Origin: Fredinandcohnia humi
GTDB taxonomy: Bacteria; Bacillota; Bacilli; Bacillales; Bacillaceae_L
Length of the DNA: 64,000 bases
Direction of reading: 5' to 3'
Assembly (NCBI RefSeq): GCF_001439915.1
Contig: NZ_LMBW01000001.1
Location: forward strand, 6,373-70,372
Shown here in pieces: positions 17,500 through 25,786 of this stretch (within the stretch, counting starts at the first letter, position 1; each line of letters begins with the position of its first letter). A model generated the notes under the pieces. That model did no database searches, had not been told where the DNA came from, and saw only the letters and a list, made by a program, of their open reading frames with translations. A program made the position numbers and the translations under genes.

Positions 17500-18210
17500 T
17501 CATGCAGCCATAGAGACAGTGCTTGAAGGAAGTTTGTAGAGACGTGATTTTTGCATAGAACAAGTCGGATTTGAATGTTTTGATAATGAACGGATAGAAG
17601 GTATTGACCTGATAAATATGGATGGATCTTGAGTTTTAAAAGATTCATGTAGTACTTTTTGAATTAGCTCACGATCTTCCTCCGTCCAATATTGCTCAAT
17701 AAGCGGGATACTTTCTTTTTTATCGATTCTTTGTTTTGCACGAAAGATGGCAGCTTTAACAGCAGTCTCATTTGTATATAAAAGTTCGGCTATTTCAGAT
17801 AACTGAAACTGAAACCCTTCTTTTAAAACAAATATTATAGCCTGCTTTGGTGTTAATTTATTTATTAGCTGTTCAACTACCTCAAAACGCTCTTCTATTT
17901 GAAGAGAATCATCATATCCATCTTCAGGAATAGCTTCAAGGGACTCTTTGCTCCGTTTTCGTAATGTGTCTATCCATTCGTTTCGAGCAATTTTATTCAA
18001 CAAAGCTGTTGAGAAAGTAGGTTGGTGCTTATAATGTTTCCAGGCCTTAATCAAAGATTCCTGCGCCAGATCTTCTCCATCCCAGCTATATTGGGAGATA
18101 AACTGGCAATATCGACGAAGCATTGGATAAAGTTCATGAAGTTTTTCCTCAGTAAAACGCTCCTGATGTATTTTAAAATCCTCTGATTCATTACTTAGCT
18201 TGCTCTGCAA
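17500..18210 (-). CDS. ECF-like sigma-70 family factor with C-terminal extension
   Basis: A 236-residue sigma factor. Region 2 is seen in [24 protein letters not shown] and region 4 in [47 protein letters not shown]. About 75 residues follow region 4, more than a minimal ECF factor, with no recognisable domain. The TTG at 18210 has AAGGAG 9 nt upstream; the in-frame GTG at 18219 touches that site. No anti-sigma gene is adjacent. The downstream clpP paralogue suggests linked proteolytic control. Confidence 0.85.
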   Translation of the reverse strand: MQSKLSNESEDFKIHQERFTEEKLHELYPMLRRYCQFISQYSWDGEDLAQESLIKAWKHYKHQPTFSTALLNKIARNEWIDTLRKRSKESLEAIPEDGYDDSLQIEERFEVVEQLINKLTPKQAIIFVLKEGFQFQLSEIAELLYTNETAVKAAIFRAKQRIDKKESIPLIEQYWTEEDRELIQKVLHESFKTQDPSIFIRSIPSIRSLSKHSNPTCSMQKSRLYKLPSSTVSMAA

Positions 18211-18386
18211 AACAATCACTCCTTCAGCGCGGCTCTACTTAATAAACGAATGTAAGGTTATGAAAAGATACGGGGTAAAAAATATTTTTTACTTATTTTA
18301 ATTATATGTATGATAGAAGTCTTCAACAAGAAACGATTTGTTGGATTTGTTATACTAAACAAAAAAGTACAAAAGGGGGTCATTCA

Positions 18387-19124
18387 ATGTTGCGAAAACT
18401 TTCTGTGGATAAGCATAAACAACCATTCCGCGGGCCATTTACAATCACACGAATTCAGCCGGGCGGTATTATTGAAGGAAATGAAGATTTCGCGTTTGGT
18501 CCATTAAGCATTATCGACCATGCTGTTATGAAAAAGGGATTAACGATAAAGATGCATGAGCATGTCAATGATGAGATTTTGAGTTATGTTTTGTCTGGGA
18601 CGATGCATCATAAGGATTCAACTGGTTTGGAGATACCTGTGACTCCTGGTAACTTAATGATGATGAATGCGGGAACAAGCTTTTGGCATGAAGAAAAAGT
18701 GAAACATGATCAAGTTGAGATGCTGCAAATTTTCGTTCGACCACGAAAAACAGATCTTGAACCTACTATTCAATTTCATGAAAAGCCCATTCGAAATCGG
18801 GATTGGTATCTCATGGTGGGACCCGAAGAAAGTCGAGCCCCACTTCAAGTTAGACAAAATGTCTATATTCTTGATGCACATCCGAAACACGGGGATCAAT
18901 TGGATATCCCTGTTTATCACGGCTTACAACCATTTTTATATGTTTTGGATGGTGAGCTTGATGTCGGGGACCTTCTGATTAAAAAAATGGAGGCAGTTAC
19001 TAATTTGGAGGGAGAACTCCCCTCTATCTTGGCTGTAGCGGATACAACAGTTTTGCTCTTCTTTGTCGATATGAATGCGCCAGTGTCTATGATGGGAACT
19101 ATTAGTGGGGCAAGCGCAATTTGA
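18387..19124 (+). CDS. Pirin family protein
   Basis: A 245-residue bicupin. The metal-binding N-terminal cupin is recognised by MHEHVNDEILSYVLSGTMHHKDSTG and MMMNAGTSFWHEE. Pirins are iron proteins; some oxidise quercetin and others act as redox-linked regulators, so the role here is open. The ATG at 18387 has GGGGGT upstream; the frame is open to 18306 but without a ribosome site. It is divergent from the sigma factor gene. Confidence 0.85.
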   Translation: MLRKLSVDKHKQPFRGPFTITRIQPGGIIEGNEDFAFGPLSIIDHAVMKKGLTIKMHEHVNDEILSYVLSGTMHHKDSTGLEIPVTPGNLMMMNAGTSFWHEEKVKHDQVEMLQIFVRPRKTDLEPTIQFHEKPIRNRDWYLMVGPEESRAPLQVRQNVYILDAHPKHGDQLDIPVYHGLQPFLYVLDGELDVGDLLIKKMEAVTNLEGELPSILAVADTTVLLFFVDMNAPVSMMGTISGASAI

Positions 19125-19134
19125 ATTCAAACGA

Positions 19135-19178
19135 AAAAATCTGTAAAACCCTACCACAGGCTTTACAGATTTTTATTT
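19135..19178. terminator. Bidirectional terminator
   Basis: AAAAATCTGTAAAACC pairs with GGCTTTACAGATTTTT, giving T-runs on both strands between the convergent pirin and DsbA-family genes. Confidence 0.85.
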
Positions 19179-19182
19179 TACA

Positions 19183-20106
19183 TTATTTTTTCACAAAATA
19201 TTTTTCACCTAGAATCTCTTTTTCATCATAAGACCCTGGTGTTAATTGATTCCCAACAAATGCCTGAAGTTCAGACGGTTCCAAATCATACATAACTTCG
19301 ATTTCTTTTGCAAATAGGATTTCCTTATCAAGTAACGCAGATAAAGCGGGTTGTTGTTTAGCTTGTGGTTCTTCTTCACCCGTCATTTTTGATAGTCCAG
19401 AAACGTAGTAGTCCAATGAACGGCTACCAACAATTTTAACGCCTTTATTTTCTTCATTTACCATAATAATGGTTGGAAAGCCTCTGGCACCAAGTTTTGC
19501 TGCAAGAGCAAAGTCCTCGTTTAATAATTGCTGTCCGATTTCAGATTCTGCTTCAGTTACGATTGCTTCTCCGTTTAGCCCTATATGATTTACATTTTCA
19601 ATCATTACGGATTTTTCAGCTATGTTTTTATTGAATGCAAATAGTTCTTCTCTGGCATGGCGTAAATATTCATTTGCTTTTTCATCACCATGATTTTTTT
19701 GAATTACCTTGTACACACGGGATGGTGGGAAGGAGGATTGAACAGGGTTGTCAATCATTAATGATCCATCGATGGGCATACGTGAATATTCCCCAACTTC
19801 TCTCCAGTGGCCAGCAACATCTGCAGGTCCATTGATACCATTTGCCGGATCAACCGGTCCACCATGCCACTTTTCAAGTAATCCACCTAAGACTGTGTGG
19901 AAATTGAAATAATGTCCATACTGCTCTTTGAAACGGCGGAAAGTCGGTTCAAGTGCCCAGCAATGTGAGCAGATTGGGTCAGTTACATAATATAAATCAA
20001 TTGTCTTTGTGGGTTCGTTAAAATCAATCATTTCCATCTCGTCGTCTCCTGCAACACCACATACACCTGTTTCCAAATCACACATTAAATTGTTATTATT
20101 AGTCAA
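19183..20106 (-). CDS. DsbA-family thioredoxin-fold protein (FrnE/SpxH-like)
   Basis: A 307-residue protein with the active-site-like CSHC in YYVTDPICSHCWALEPTFRR and the cis-proline region ARGFPTIIMV. It has no signal peptide, so it is cytoplasmic, as in FrnE or the ClpXP adaptor SpxH. A short N-terminal Cys-containing segment (MCDLETGVCG) precedes the fold. I choose a TTG start at 20106, because GAGGG lies 7 nt upstream; the ATG at 20163 and upstream codons have no ribosome site. It is divergent from a TetR regulator across a perfect palindrome. Confidence 0.78.
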   Translation of the reverse strand: MTNNNNLMCDLETGVCGVAGDDEMEMIDFNEPTKTIDLYYVTDPICSHCWALEPTFRRFKEQYGHYFNFHTVLGGLLEKWHGGPVDPANGINGPADVAGHWREVGEYSRMPIDGSLMIDNPVQSSFPPSRVYKVIQKNHGDEKANEYLRHAREELFAFNKNIAEKSVMIENVNHIGLNGEAIVTEAESEIGQQLLNEDFALAAKLGARGFPTIIMVNEENKGVKIVGSRSLDYYVSGLSKMTGEEEPQAKQQPALSALLDKEILFAKEIEVMYDLEPSELQAFVGNQLTPGSYDEKEILGEKYFVKK

Positions 20107-20208
20107 TTGAATTCCCTCACTTTTTAGATTATTTAGTGCTACTTGTTTGCTTTGTACTTTCATTTTAGTGGATAATAAGATACATAAATACCAATAGATT
20201 ACTTGATA

Positions 20209-20224
20209 TGTTGGATATCCAACA
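20209..20224. promoter_or_regulatory. Perfect 16-bp palindrome, probable TetR operator
   Basis: TGTTGGATATCCAACA is a perfect inverted repeat between the divergent DsbA-family and TetR genes, directly after TTGATA (20203-20208). Its size and place suit a TetR-family operator controlling both genes. Confidence 0.65.
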
Positions 20225-20263
20225 CATTTGAAAAAATGTTGAAAAAGTGGGAGGATGAACGAA

Positions 20264-20845
20264 ATGCTTGAAGAAAAAACAGACCCCCGAGTTTTGCGTA
20301 CACGTAAATTAATTATGGATTCTTTCATGGAACTGTCGGGGAAAAAGGAATTTAAAGACATTACAATAAAAGACATCACGACTGAAGCGATGATCAATCG
20401 GGCTACATTTTATTATCATTTTGAAGATATTTATGACCTATTGGAAAAGGTTTTATCCGAGGTTTTGTTGATTAATTTGAATAGCGAGTCCTATCAACAA
20501 AGCGAATTAAATGAAGAAACATTTATAGGCATCTTTAAGGCCATCACGAATTTTCAACTTTCATTATCGAATCGATGCCATCGCGGGTATGAGGATACCA
20601 TTGCCCGTATTATTCGAGACCAGCTTGAAGTCATTTTTTATAAAATGTTAAAAAAACAACATCCTACAGATGATGAAAATTCTCTAAAAGTAACAGCTAT
20701 CATGCTAAGTTGGGGATTGTACGGGGCTTCCGTCGAATGGAGAAGAAATCCGGATACCATTAGCCCAGAGGAAATGATTAAGTCGGCTATTCCTTATATT
20801 AAGAATGGGATTGACCTTGGATCACAGGGACCGGTACTAACCTGA
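20264..20845 (+). CDS. TetR/AcrR family regulator
   Basis: A 193-residue regulator. The HTH is TIKDITTEAMINRATFYYHFEDIYDLL. The C-terminal domain (WGLYGASVEWRRNPDTISPEEMIKSAIPYI) is typical of Firmicutes TetR proteins of the DhaS-like C-terminal type. Start at the ATG at 20264, with GGGAGG about 9 nt upstream; the ATG at 20255 touches that site. It is divergent from the DsbA-family gene and likely autoregulated through the palindrome between them. Confidence 0.88.
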   Translation: MLEEKTDPRVLRTRKLIMDSFMELSGKKEFKDITIKDITTEAMINRATFYYHFEDIYDLLEKVLSEVLLINLNSESYQQSELNEETFIGIFKAITNFQLSLSNRCHRGYEDTIARIIRDQLEVIFYKMLKKQHPTDDENSLKVTAIMLSWGLYGASVEWRRNPDTISPEEMIKSAIPYIKNGIDLGSQGPVLT

Positions 20846-20918
20846 GCTGTATCCTTGAATGAATATTTTTATTTTAAATTGTAAAGCCTAATATTACTAA
20901 ATATAAGGAGCGATAACT

Positions 20919-21143
20919 ATGAATGGATTACAACGTTTTGCACTTGCTTTAGTAATTATTGGGGCAATTAATTGGGGGCTAATCGGTCTCTTCCAATTCG
21001 ATTTGGTAGCTGCAATCTTTGGAGGGCAGAATTCGGTTCTGTCTAGAATTATCTATAGTTTGGTGGGAGTAAGTGGCTTATACAGCCTTATGCTTCTCTT
21101 TAAACCTGACCGAGAAGTTGTACCAAGTACTAGCAGAACCTAA
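20919..21143 (+). CDS. DUF378 (YuzA-like) small membrane protein
   Basis: A 74-residue protein with two membrane helices. The conserved ALALVIIGAINWGLIGLFQFDLVA and the glycine-rich second helix (IIYSLVGVSGLYSL) define DUF378. AAGGAG precedes the ATG. Function is unknown; family members are short inner-membrane proteins. Confidence 0.88.
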   Translation: MNGLQRFALALVIIGAINWGLIGLFQFDLVAAIFGGQNSVLSRIIYSLVGVSGLYSLMLLFKPDREVVPSTSRT

Positions 21144-21167
21144 GATCAATAAAAGCTTTCTAATTAG

Positions 21168-21197
21168 TAGATCAAGCCTTAGGGTTTGATCTATTTT
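21168..21197 (+). terminator. Terminator after the DUF378 gene
   Basis: TAGATCAAGCC pairs with GGGTTTGATCTA, then TTTT. Confidence 0.7.
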
Positions 21198-21316
21198 ACG
21201 TTTAGGGAAAAAAATGGGAAGATATCCATGGTGAAGATCAAGGTAAATATAGAATTGGGAAGTTACCAATTTTTTAAAAGGGACAATGAACCTAGTGACC
21301 CTGGGAGGTATTGGTT

Positions 21317-22372
21317 ATGAAGAGGATTTTTGCTGATGTGATTCAGTTTCGAGGAAATCATTATGATTTCGGCCATTTGCAGGGGAAGCTTCTTAAGGAT
21401 TCTTTTTTGGTGATAAATCGCGAGCAGCAATGGAAGGTAAGGAGACCTTTATTTCGAATCAATCTTGATGAGACTAAACAGGTATTTGAACGATTGGCAC
21501 CATTTATTTGGGAGGAGTTTTTGGGGCTGCAGGATGCTTTAGAATGGTCGATGGATAAGGTATTGATGGAATTCGGAGGGTATAGGGTTAATATCAAGCC
21601 CTCAGGCTGTTCAATATTGGTCGGTGAAAATTATATGATCCGAAATTATGATTATCATCCAAAGACCTATGATGGACGTTTTGTTGTTTTTCAACCGACA
21701 GATGGTGGGAAATCGACCCTCGGCTTTACTCAAAAAGTCACAGGCAGATCTGATGGGATGAACGATAAGGGGTTATCGATGGGATATACCTTTATGAATC
21801 GAAGACGGCCGGGGAATGGATTCGTTTGTTATATGATCGGAAGACTAATTCTTGAACTATGCGCAAATATAGATGAAGCCATCCAGTTGTTAAAGGAAAT
21901 TCCACATCGAGGTTCATTTAGTTATGTTTTATATGATTCTAACTGTGAGATGCCATTTATCGTAGAAACCTCACCGAGAAGGGTAGCGGTAAGGCAGGGA
22001 TATACTTGCACCAATCATTTTCAAATCTTAACAGAAGAAAATCGCCGCGTCCTTAAAGATTCGAACAAGCGGTTGCAGGCGATTGAAGAAAAAGATCACC
22101 TAAATGGGCTTGAGGCGTTTCGTCTATTAAATGATACGGATAAAGGAGTTTTTTCTAAGCTTTATGGAAGTTGGGCAGGAACCATTCATACTTCAGCCTA
22201 TTTCCCGGAAAAACGAGAAGTCTGGTGTGCGCTTGGTGGGGACCAGGAACCTACTGTCTTTAACTTTGGAAAATGGCTAAATGGGACAGACTTCCCGACT
22301 ACAAAAATTGAAGGTGAAGTTGATACAGATATTCCTTTCGTGAATATGGAAAAGGCAGATTGGTATAAATAA
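21317..22372 (+). CDS. C45-family peptidase / acyl-CoA:6-APA acyltransferase-like hydrolase
   Basis: A 351-residue Ntn-hydrolase-fold protein. The nucleophile candidate is Cys98 in KPSGCSILVGENYMIRNYD, and the family pattern DGMNDKGLSMGY follows. C45 enzymes cleave linear amide bonds and process themselves just before the Cys. Here the Cys is 97 residues in, consistent with a cleavable N-terminal part. The ATG at 21317 follows GGGAGG by 8 nt. The physiological substrate is not known. Confidence 0.85.
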   Translation: MKRIFADVIQFRGNHYDFGHLQGKLLKDSFLVINREQQWKVRRPLFRINLDETKQVFERLAPFIWEEFLGLQDALEWSMDKVLMEFGGYRVNIKPSGCSILVGENYMIRNYDYHPKTYDGRFVVFQPTDGGKSTLGFTQKVTGRSDGMNDKGLSMGYTFMNRRRPGNGFVCYMIGRLILELCANIDEAIQLLKEIPHRGSFSYVLYDSNCEMPFIVETSPRRVAVRQGYTCTNHFQILTEENRRVLKDSNKRLQAIEEKDHLNGLEAFRLLNDTDKGVFSKLYGSWAGTIHTSAYFPEKREVWCALGGDQEPTVFNFGKWLNGTDFPTTKIEGEVDTDIPFVNMEKADWYK

Positions 22373-22382
22373 AAATGCGTTG

Positions 22383-22414
22383 GGACGGGATTTCATTCCG
22401 TCCTGTTTTTATTT
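22383..22414 (+). terminator. Terminator after the C45 gene
   Basis: GGACGG pairs with CCGTCC around a 9-nt loop, followed by TGTTTTTATTTT. Confidence 0.75.
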
Positions 22415-22478
22415 TGCATCAACCCTTGGAACACTACTATGTTATAATTACGGAAAAAAGTTTGTGTAGGTGACTACG

Positions 22479-23855
22479 ATGACAGAGTTTGCATATGTGT
22501 TCCATGGAACTGCTTTTACAAGCCGTTCCGTTAAGGAAGTTGAGGTTCTAAAGGACCATCTTTTTTGTGTGAATGAAGATGGGATGATTGAAAAGGTTGT
22601 TGGTCCGGAGCAAGGTGAGTATCTCCCACTATTAGATACCTATCAACATTCAAGTAAATATCAACGGTTAAAAGATGGACAATATTTCTTGCCTGGATTT
22701 ATTGATTTGCATGTTCATGCACCACAATGGGCCCAAGCAGGAACAGCATTGGATATTCCACTCTATGATTGGTTGAATACATATACATTTCCTATTGAGG
22801 CTAAATTTAAAGATATCGGATTTGCGAAAAAGGTGTATAACGAGGTGGTTGGAAACCTACTTGCAAATGGTACAACAACAGCACTCTATTTTGCGACGGT
22901 TCATAAAGAAGCGAGTTTCCTTTTGGCTCAACTATGCGCTGAAAAAGGTCAGCGAGGTTTAGTGGGTAAAGTTGTGATGGACAACCCTGACCAAACGGAA
23001 GAGTATTATCGTGATGGTGATACAAAAACAGCTTTAGCTGAAACGGAAGAATTTATTTTAGCTGTAAAGGAATTAGCAAAATCAACAAAGCAGGGCATCT
23101 ATCCAGTGGTTACCCCTCGTTTTATCCCAAGTTGTACCGATGAAGCGCTAAAAGGTCTAGGGGAACTAGCTGCGAAATACGATACACATATACAGTCGCA
23201 TTGCAGTGAAAGTGATTGGGAACATGGGTACGTCAAGGAGCGCTTCGGTAAAAACGATGCATTTGCCCTAAATGATTTCGGCTTATTACGTGAAAAGTCG
23301 GTCATGGCGCATTGTAATTTTTTATCTGACGAGGATGCGGATTTATTTGCTGAAAAAGGCACTGCGGTTTGTCATTGTCCGATCTCCAATGCCTATTTTG
23401 CCAATAGCGTAATCCCGATTGCACGCTTTCAATCAAAAGGAGTTGAAATTGGCTTAGGTTCTGATATATCTGGTGGATTCTCACCAAGCTTATTTGATAA
23501 TGTAAAGCAAGCCGTAATCTCGTCTAGAATGTTAGAGGACGGGGTGGATTCGTCACGACCAGCGATTGAACGTGGAGTACCTAAATCACGAATTACACTT
23601 GATGAAGCATTCTACTTTGCAACTGCTGGTGGAGGAGAAAGCTTAAGCTTACCAATTGGTCGCCTTGCCGAAAACTATGCTTGGGATGCGCAAATTATTG
23701 ACACAACGGTGGAAACTGCAAGGCTCCCACTATATGATCCGGAAGAAAAATTACATGATATTTTCCAAAAAATCGTCTACCTGGCCCGGCCAGAAAACAT
23801 CAAAGAAGTTTGGGTTCAAGGGGAAAAAGTCTGGGACAGAGGGACAGGTTCCTAA
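22479..23855 (+). CDS. guaD: Guanine deaminase, amidohydrolase type
   Basis: A 458-residue metal-dependent amidohydrolase. The motif PGFIDLHVHAPQWAQAGTALDIPLYDWL and later HCSESDWEH, MAHCNFLSD and GLGSDISGG match eukaryotic-type guanine deaminases, which convert guanine to xanthine. This family is unrelated to the small cytidine-deaminase-fold GuaD of B. subtilis; a member of that fold is encoded at 37544. The ATG at 22479 follows AGGTG. The last six residues (DRGTGS) and stop are written by a dispersed GGGAC/GTCCC palindrome, so the original C-terminus may have been longer or different. Confidence 0.88.
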   Translation: MTEFAYVFHGTAFTSRSVKEVEVLKDHLFCVNEDGMIEKVVGPEQGEYLPLLDTYQHSSKYQRLKDGQYFLPGFIDLHVHAPQWAQAGTALDIPLYDWLNTYTFPIEAKFKDIGFAKKVYNEVVGNLLANGTTTALYFATVHKEASFLLAQLCAEKGQRGLVGKVVMDNPDQTEEYYRDGDTKTALAETEEFILAVKELAKSTKQGIYPVVTPRFIPSCTDEALKGLGELAAKYDTHIQSHCSESDWEHGYVKERFGKNDAFALNDFGLLREKSVMAHCNFLSDEDADLFAEKGTAVCHCPISNAYFANSVIPIARFQSKGVEIGLGSDISGGFSPSLFDNVKQAVISSRMLEDGVDSSRPAIERGVPKSRITLDEAFYFATAGGGESLSLPIGRLAENYAWDAQIIDTTVETARLPLYDPEEKLHDIFQKIVYLARPENIKEVWVQGEKVWDRGTGS

Positions 23856-23859
23856 TCCC
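23833..23859. repeat. Dispersed GGGAC/GTCCC palindrome, copy 3
   Basis: GGGACAGAGGGACAGGTTCC followed by TAATCCC. It overlaps the last codons and stop of the guanine deaminase gene. Confidence 0.7.
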
Positions 23860-23870
23860 AATAAGTTTAC

Positions 23871-23906
23871 CATCGACAGGTGGTAGGAGCTTGTCGATGT
23901 TTTTTG
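23871..23906 (+). terminator. Terminator after guanine deaminase
   Basis: CATCGACA pairs with TGTCGATG, then TTTTTT. Confidence 0.85.
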
Positions 23907-24004
23907 TTATCACGAGGTCCTAAGGCACATTATTTGAAAAATGGAACAAATTACTATAATGTTTAAGTATTAATGATTTTTTTACTCTTGGGAGGTAAAA
24001 CAGA

Positions 24005-24553
24005 ATGAACATTGTAACACTCGTAGGCAGTTTAAGAAAAAATTCGTTTAATATGCAAGTCGCTAAAACGATGCAGGAACGATACAAAGATATACTAAAC
24101 ATGCAAATCGCTGATATCGGTGCTTTACCTCATTTTAATCAAGACGATGAATTGGATCCGCCACAGGTCGTAAAGGAATTCAAAGCATCGATTGCCAATG
24201 CAGATGGTGTCATCATAATTACACCAGAGTACAACTGGTCGGTTCCAGGAGTATTAAAAAATGCCTTGGATTGGACATCTCGTGTGGAGCAAGTATTCAT
24301 TGGCAAACCGGTCATGACACTTGGAGCGACTCCTGGAATGATGGGAACCATCCGTGCCCAATTACATTTACGTGATATTTTAGTAGCACCAGGTATTCAA
24401 GCAAATATTCTCCCTCCAGGTGCAAATGAAATATTGATTAACTTTGCAAGTCAAAAAATAGATGAACAATCGGGTCAATTGGTTGATGAAACCACACTTG
24501 GCTTCTTAGACAGTAAAGTTGATGCGTTTGTTGATTTTGTAAAAACTGTATAA
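24005..24553 (+). CDS. NADPH-dependent FMN reductase family protein
   Basis: A 182-residue flavodoxin-fold reductase. The phosphate-binding loop GSLRKNSFN and the motif TPEYNWSVPGVLKNALDW are family signatures (YhdA/ChrR-like). Such enzymes reduce FMN, quinones, azo dyes or chromate with NAD(P)H. GGGAGG precedes the ATG. It has its own terminator, but it is next to a luciferase-like monooxygenase that would need reduced flavin, so a functional pairing is possible. Confidence 0.88.
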   Translation: MNIVTLVGSLRKNSFNMQVAKTMQERYKDILNMQIADIGALPHFNQDDELDPPQVVKEFKASIANADGVIIITPEYNWSVPGVLKNALDWTSRVEQVFIGKPVMTLGATPGMMGTIRAQLHLRDILVAPGIQANILPPGANEILINFASQKIDEQSGQLVDETTLGFLDSKVDAFVDFVKTV

Positions 24554-24565
24554 TGAAGCAATTAT

Positions 24566-24606
24566 AAAAGGTGCCACCCCATAATTGGGAATCGGCACCT
24601 TTTTTC
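24566..24606 (+). terminator. Terminator after the FMN reductase gene
   Basis: AAAAGGTGCC pairs with GGCACCTTTT, then TTC. Confidence 0.85.
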
Positions 24607-24736
24607 AAGACCTTTTATAAGAATCCATTTCAGCATTATGCTATATTTGGTTTAAGATGAACTTTAGGACTCATCGATTAACCAAGAAACAAAGTGAGAA
24701 ATCCTAACTTATATATAGAAAGGAGAATACCAGAAA

Positions 24737-25732
24737 ATGAGATTAAGTGTACTCGACCAAGCACCCATTACGAAAGGAAATTCTCCTGCGGGTGCGTTAA
24801 AAAAAGCAGAGGAACTAGCAATATTGGCAGATGAATTAGGGTATTACCGGATGTGGATGGCTGAACATCACGGAACCGGTTCATATGCAAGCTCAGCTCC
24901 TGAGATTTCAGTGGCACATTTGGCAGCGAAAACGAAGCGAATTCGGATCGGAACAGGTGGCGTGATGATGATGCATTACTCACCTTTGAAGCTTGCCGAG
25001 GTGTTCAAAACTCTAAGTTCATACTCTCCAGGAAGAATTGATTTTGGAGTTGGCCGTGCACCGGGCGGAGATCAATATGCGATCTATGCCTTATCTGAAG
25101 GACGCCAGCCAATGGTAAATAATATGTACGAGAAATTCGATATGGCATTACAAATGTTGAAAGACGAAGTCCCTGACCATCCGCTCTACAAAAATACAAT
25201 CGCAACACCCTCCGAAGTTGTTTTGCCGGAAGCATGGTTACTTGGTTCAACCGGAAACAGTGCTGTAATGGCAGGTCGAATGGGGGTTGGCTATTCCTTC
25301 GCACAGTTTTTCAGCGGGGAAATGACAAAGGATATTCTTGATTTATATAAAGAAGAATTTAAACCAACCGTCTTTATGGAGAAACCAGAGATTTGCGTTT
25401 CCTATATGGTTACCGTTGCGGAAACAGAAGAGGAAGCTGAGTTCGAGGCTTTGCCACATGACATTGCTCGTCTATGGTTAATGAAAGGGAAGCTAGGACA
25501 AGTGTTAACTCCAGAGGAAGCACAAAACTACCCACTAACCGAAGTAGAACGAATGAATATTGAAGAAAACAGGAAAAAACTTCATTTAGTCGGATCAGCT
25601 AAAGCAATTGCCGAAAAAATGCAGCAGGACCAGAAGGAATATGGTTTTGATGAAACGATGATATGTAGCATCCCACATTCTCAGGAAAAACGACTGAATG
25701 TATATCGATTGTTGGCAAAGGAATTATTATAG
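24737..25732 (+). CDS. LLM-class flavin-dependent oxidoreductase
   Basis: A 331-residue bacterial-luciferase-like TIM-barrel enzyme. The start LSVLDQAPITKG, then RMWMAEHHG, RIRIGTGGVMMMHYSPLKLAE and DFGVGRAPGG are characteristic of the YwcH/YvbT-type group. It uses reduced FMN or F420-like cofactors to oxidise an unknown substrate. AAGGAG precedes the ATG, and a terminator follows. Confidence 0.88.
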   Translation: MRLSVLDQAPITKGNSPAGALKKAEELAILADELGYYRMWMAEHHGTGSYASSAPEISVAHLAAKTKRIRIGTGGVMMMHYSPLKLAEVFKTLSSYSPGRIDFGVGRAPGGDQYAIYALSEGRQPMVNNMYEKFDMALQMLKDEVPDHPLYKNTIATPSEVVLPEAWLLGSTGNSAVMAGRMGVGYSFAQFFSGEMTKDILDLYKEEFKPTVFMEKPEICVSYMVTVAETEEEAEFEALPHDIARLWLMKGKLGQVLTPEEAQNYPLTEVERMNIEENRKKLHLVGSAKAIAEKMQQDQKEYGFDETMICSIPHSQEKRLNVYRLLAKELL

Positions 25733-25742
25733 AATGAAAGAA

Positions 25743-25786
25743 GCGTCTGCCCTCTAATCATAATAACCGGGGCAGGCGCATTTTTT
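25743..25786 (+). terminator. Terminator after the LLM oxidoreductase gene
   Basis: GCGTCTGCCC pairs with GGGCAGGCGC, then ATTTTTT; it abuts the convergent amidohydrolase gene. Confidence 0.82.
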
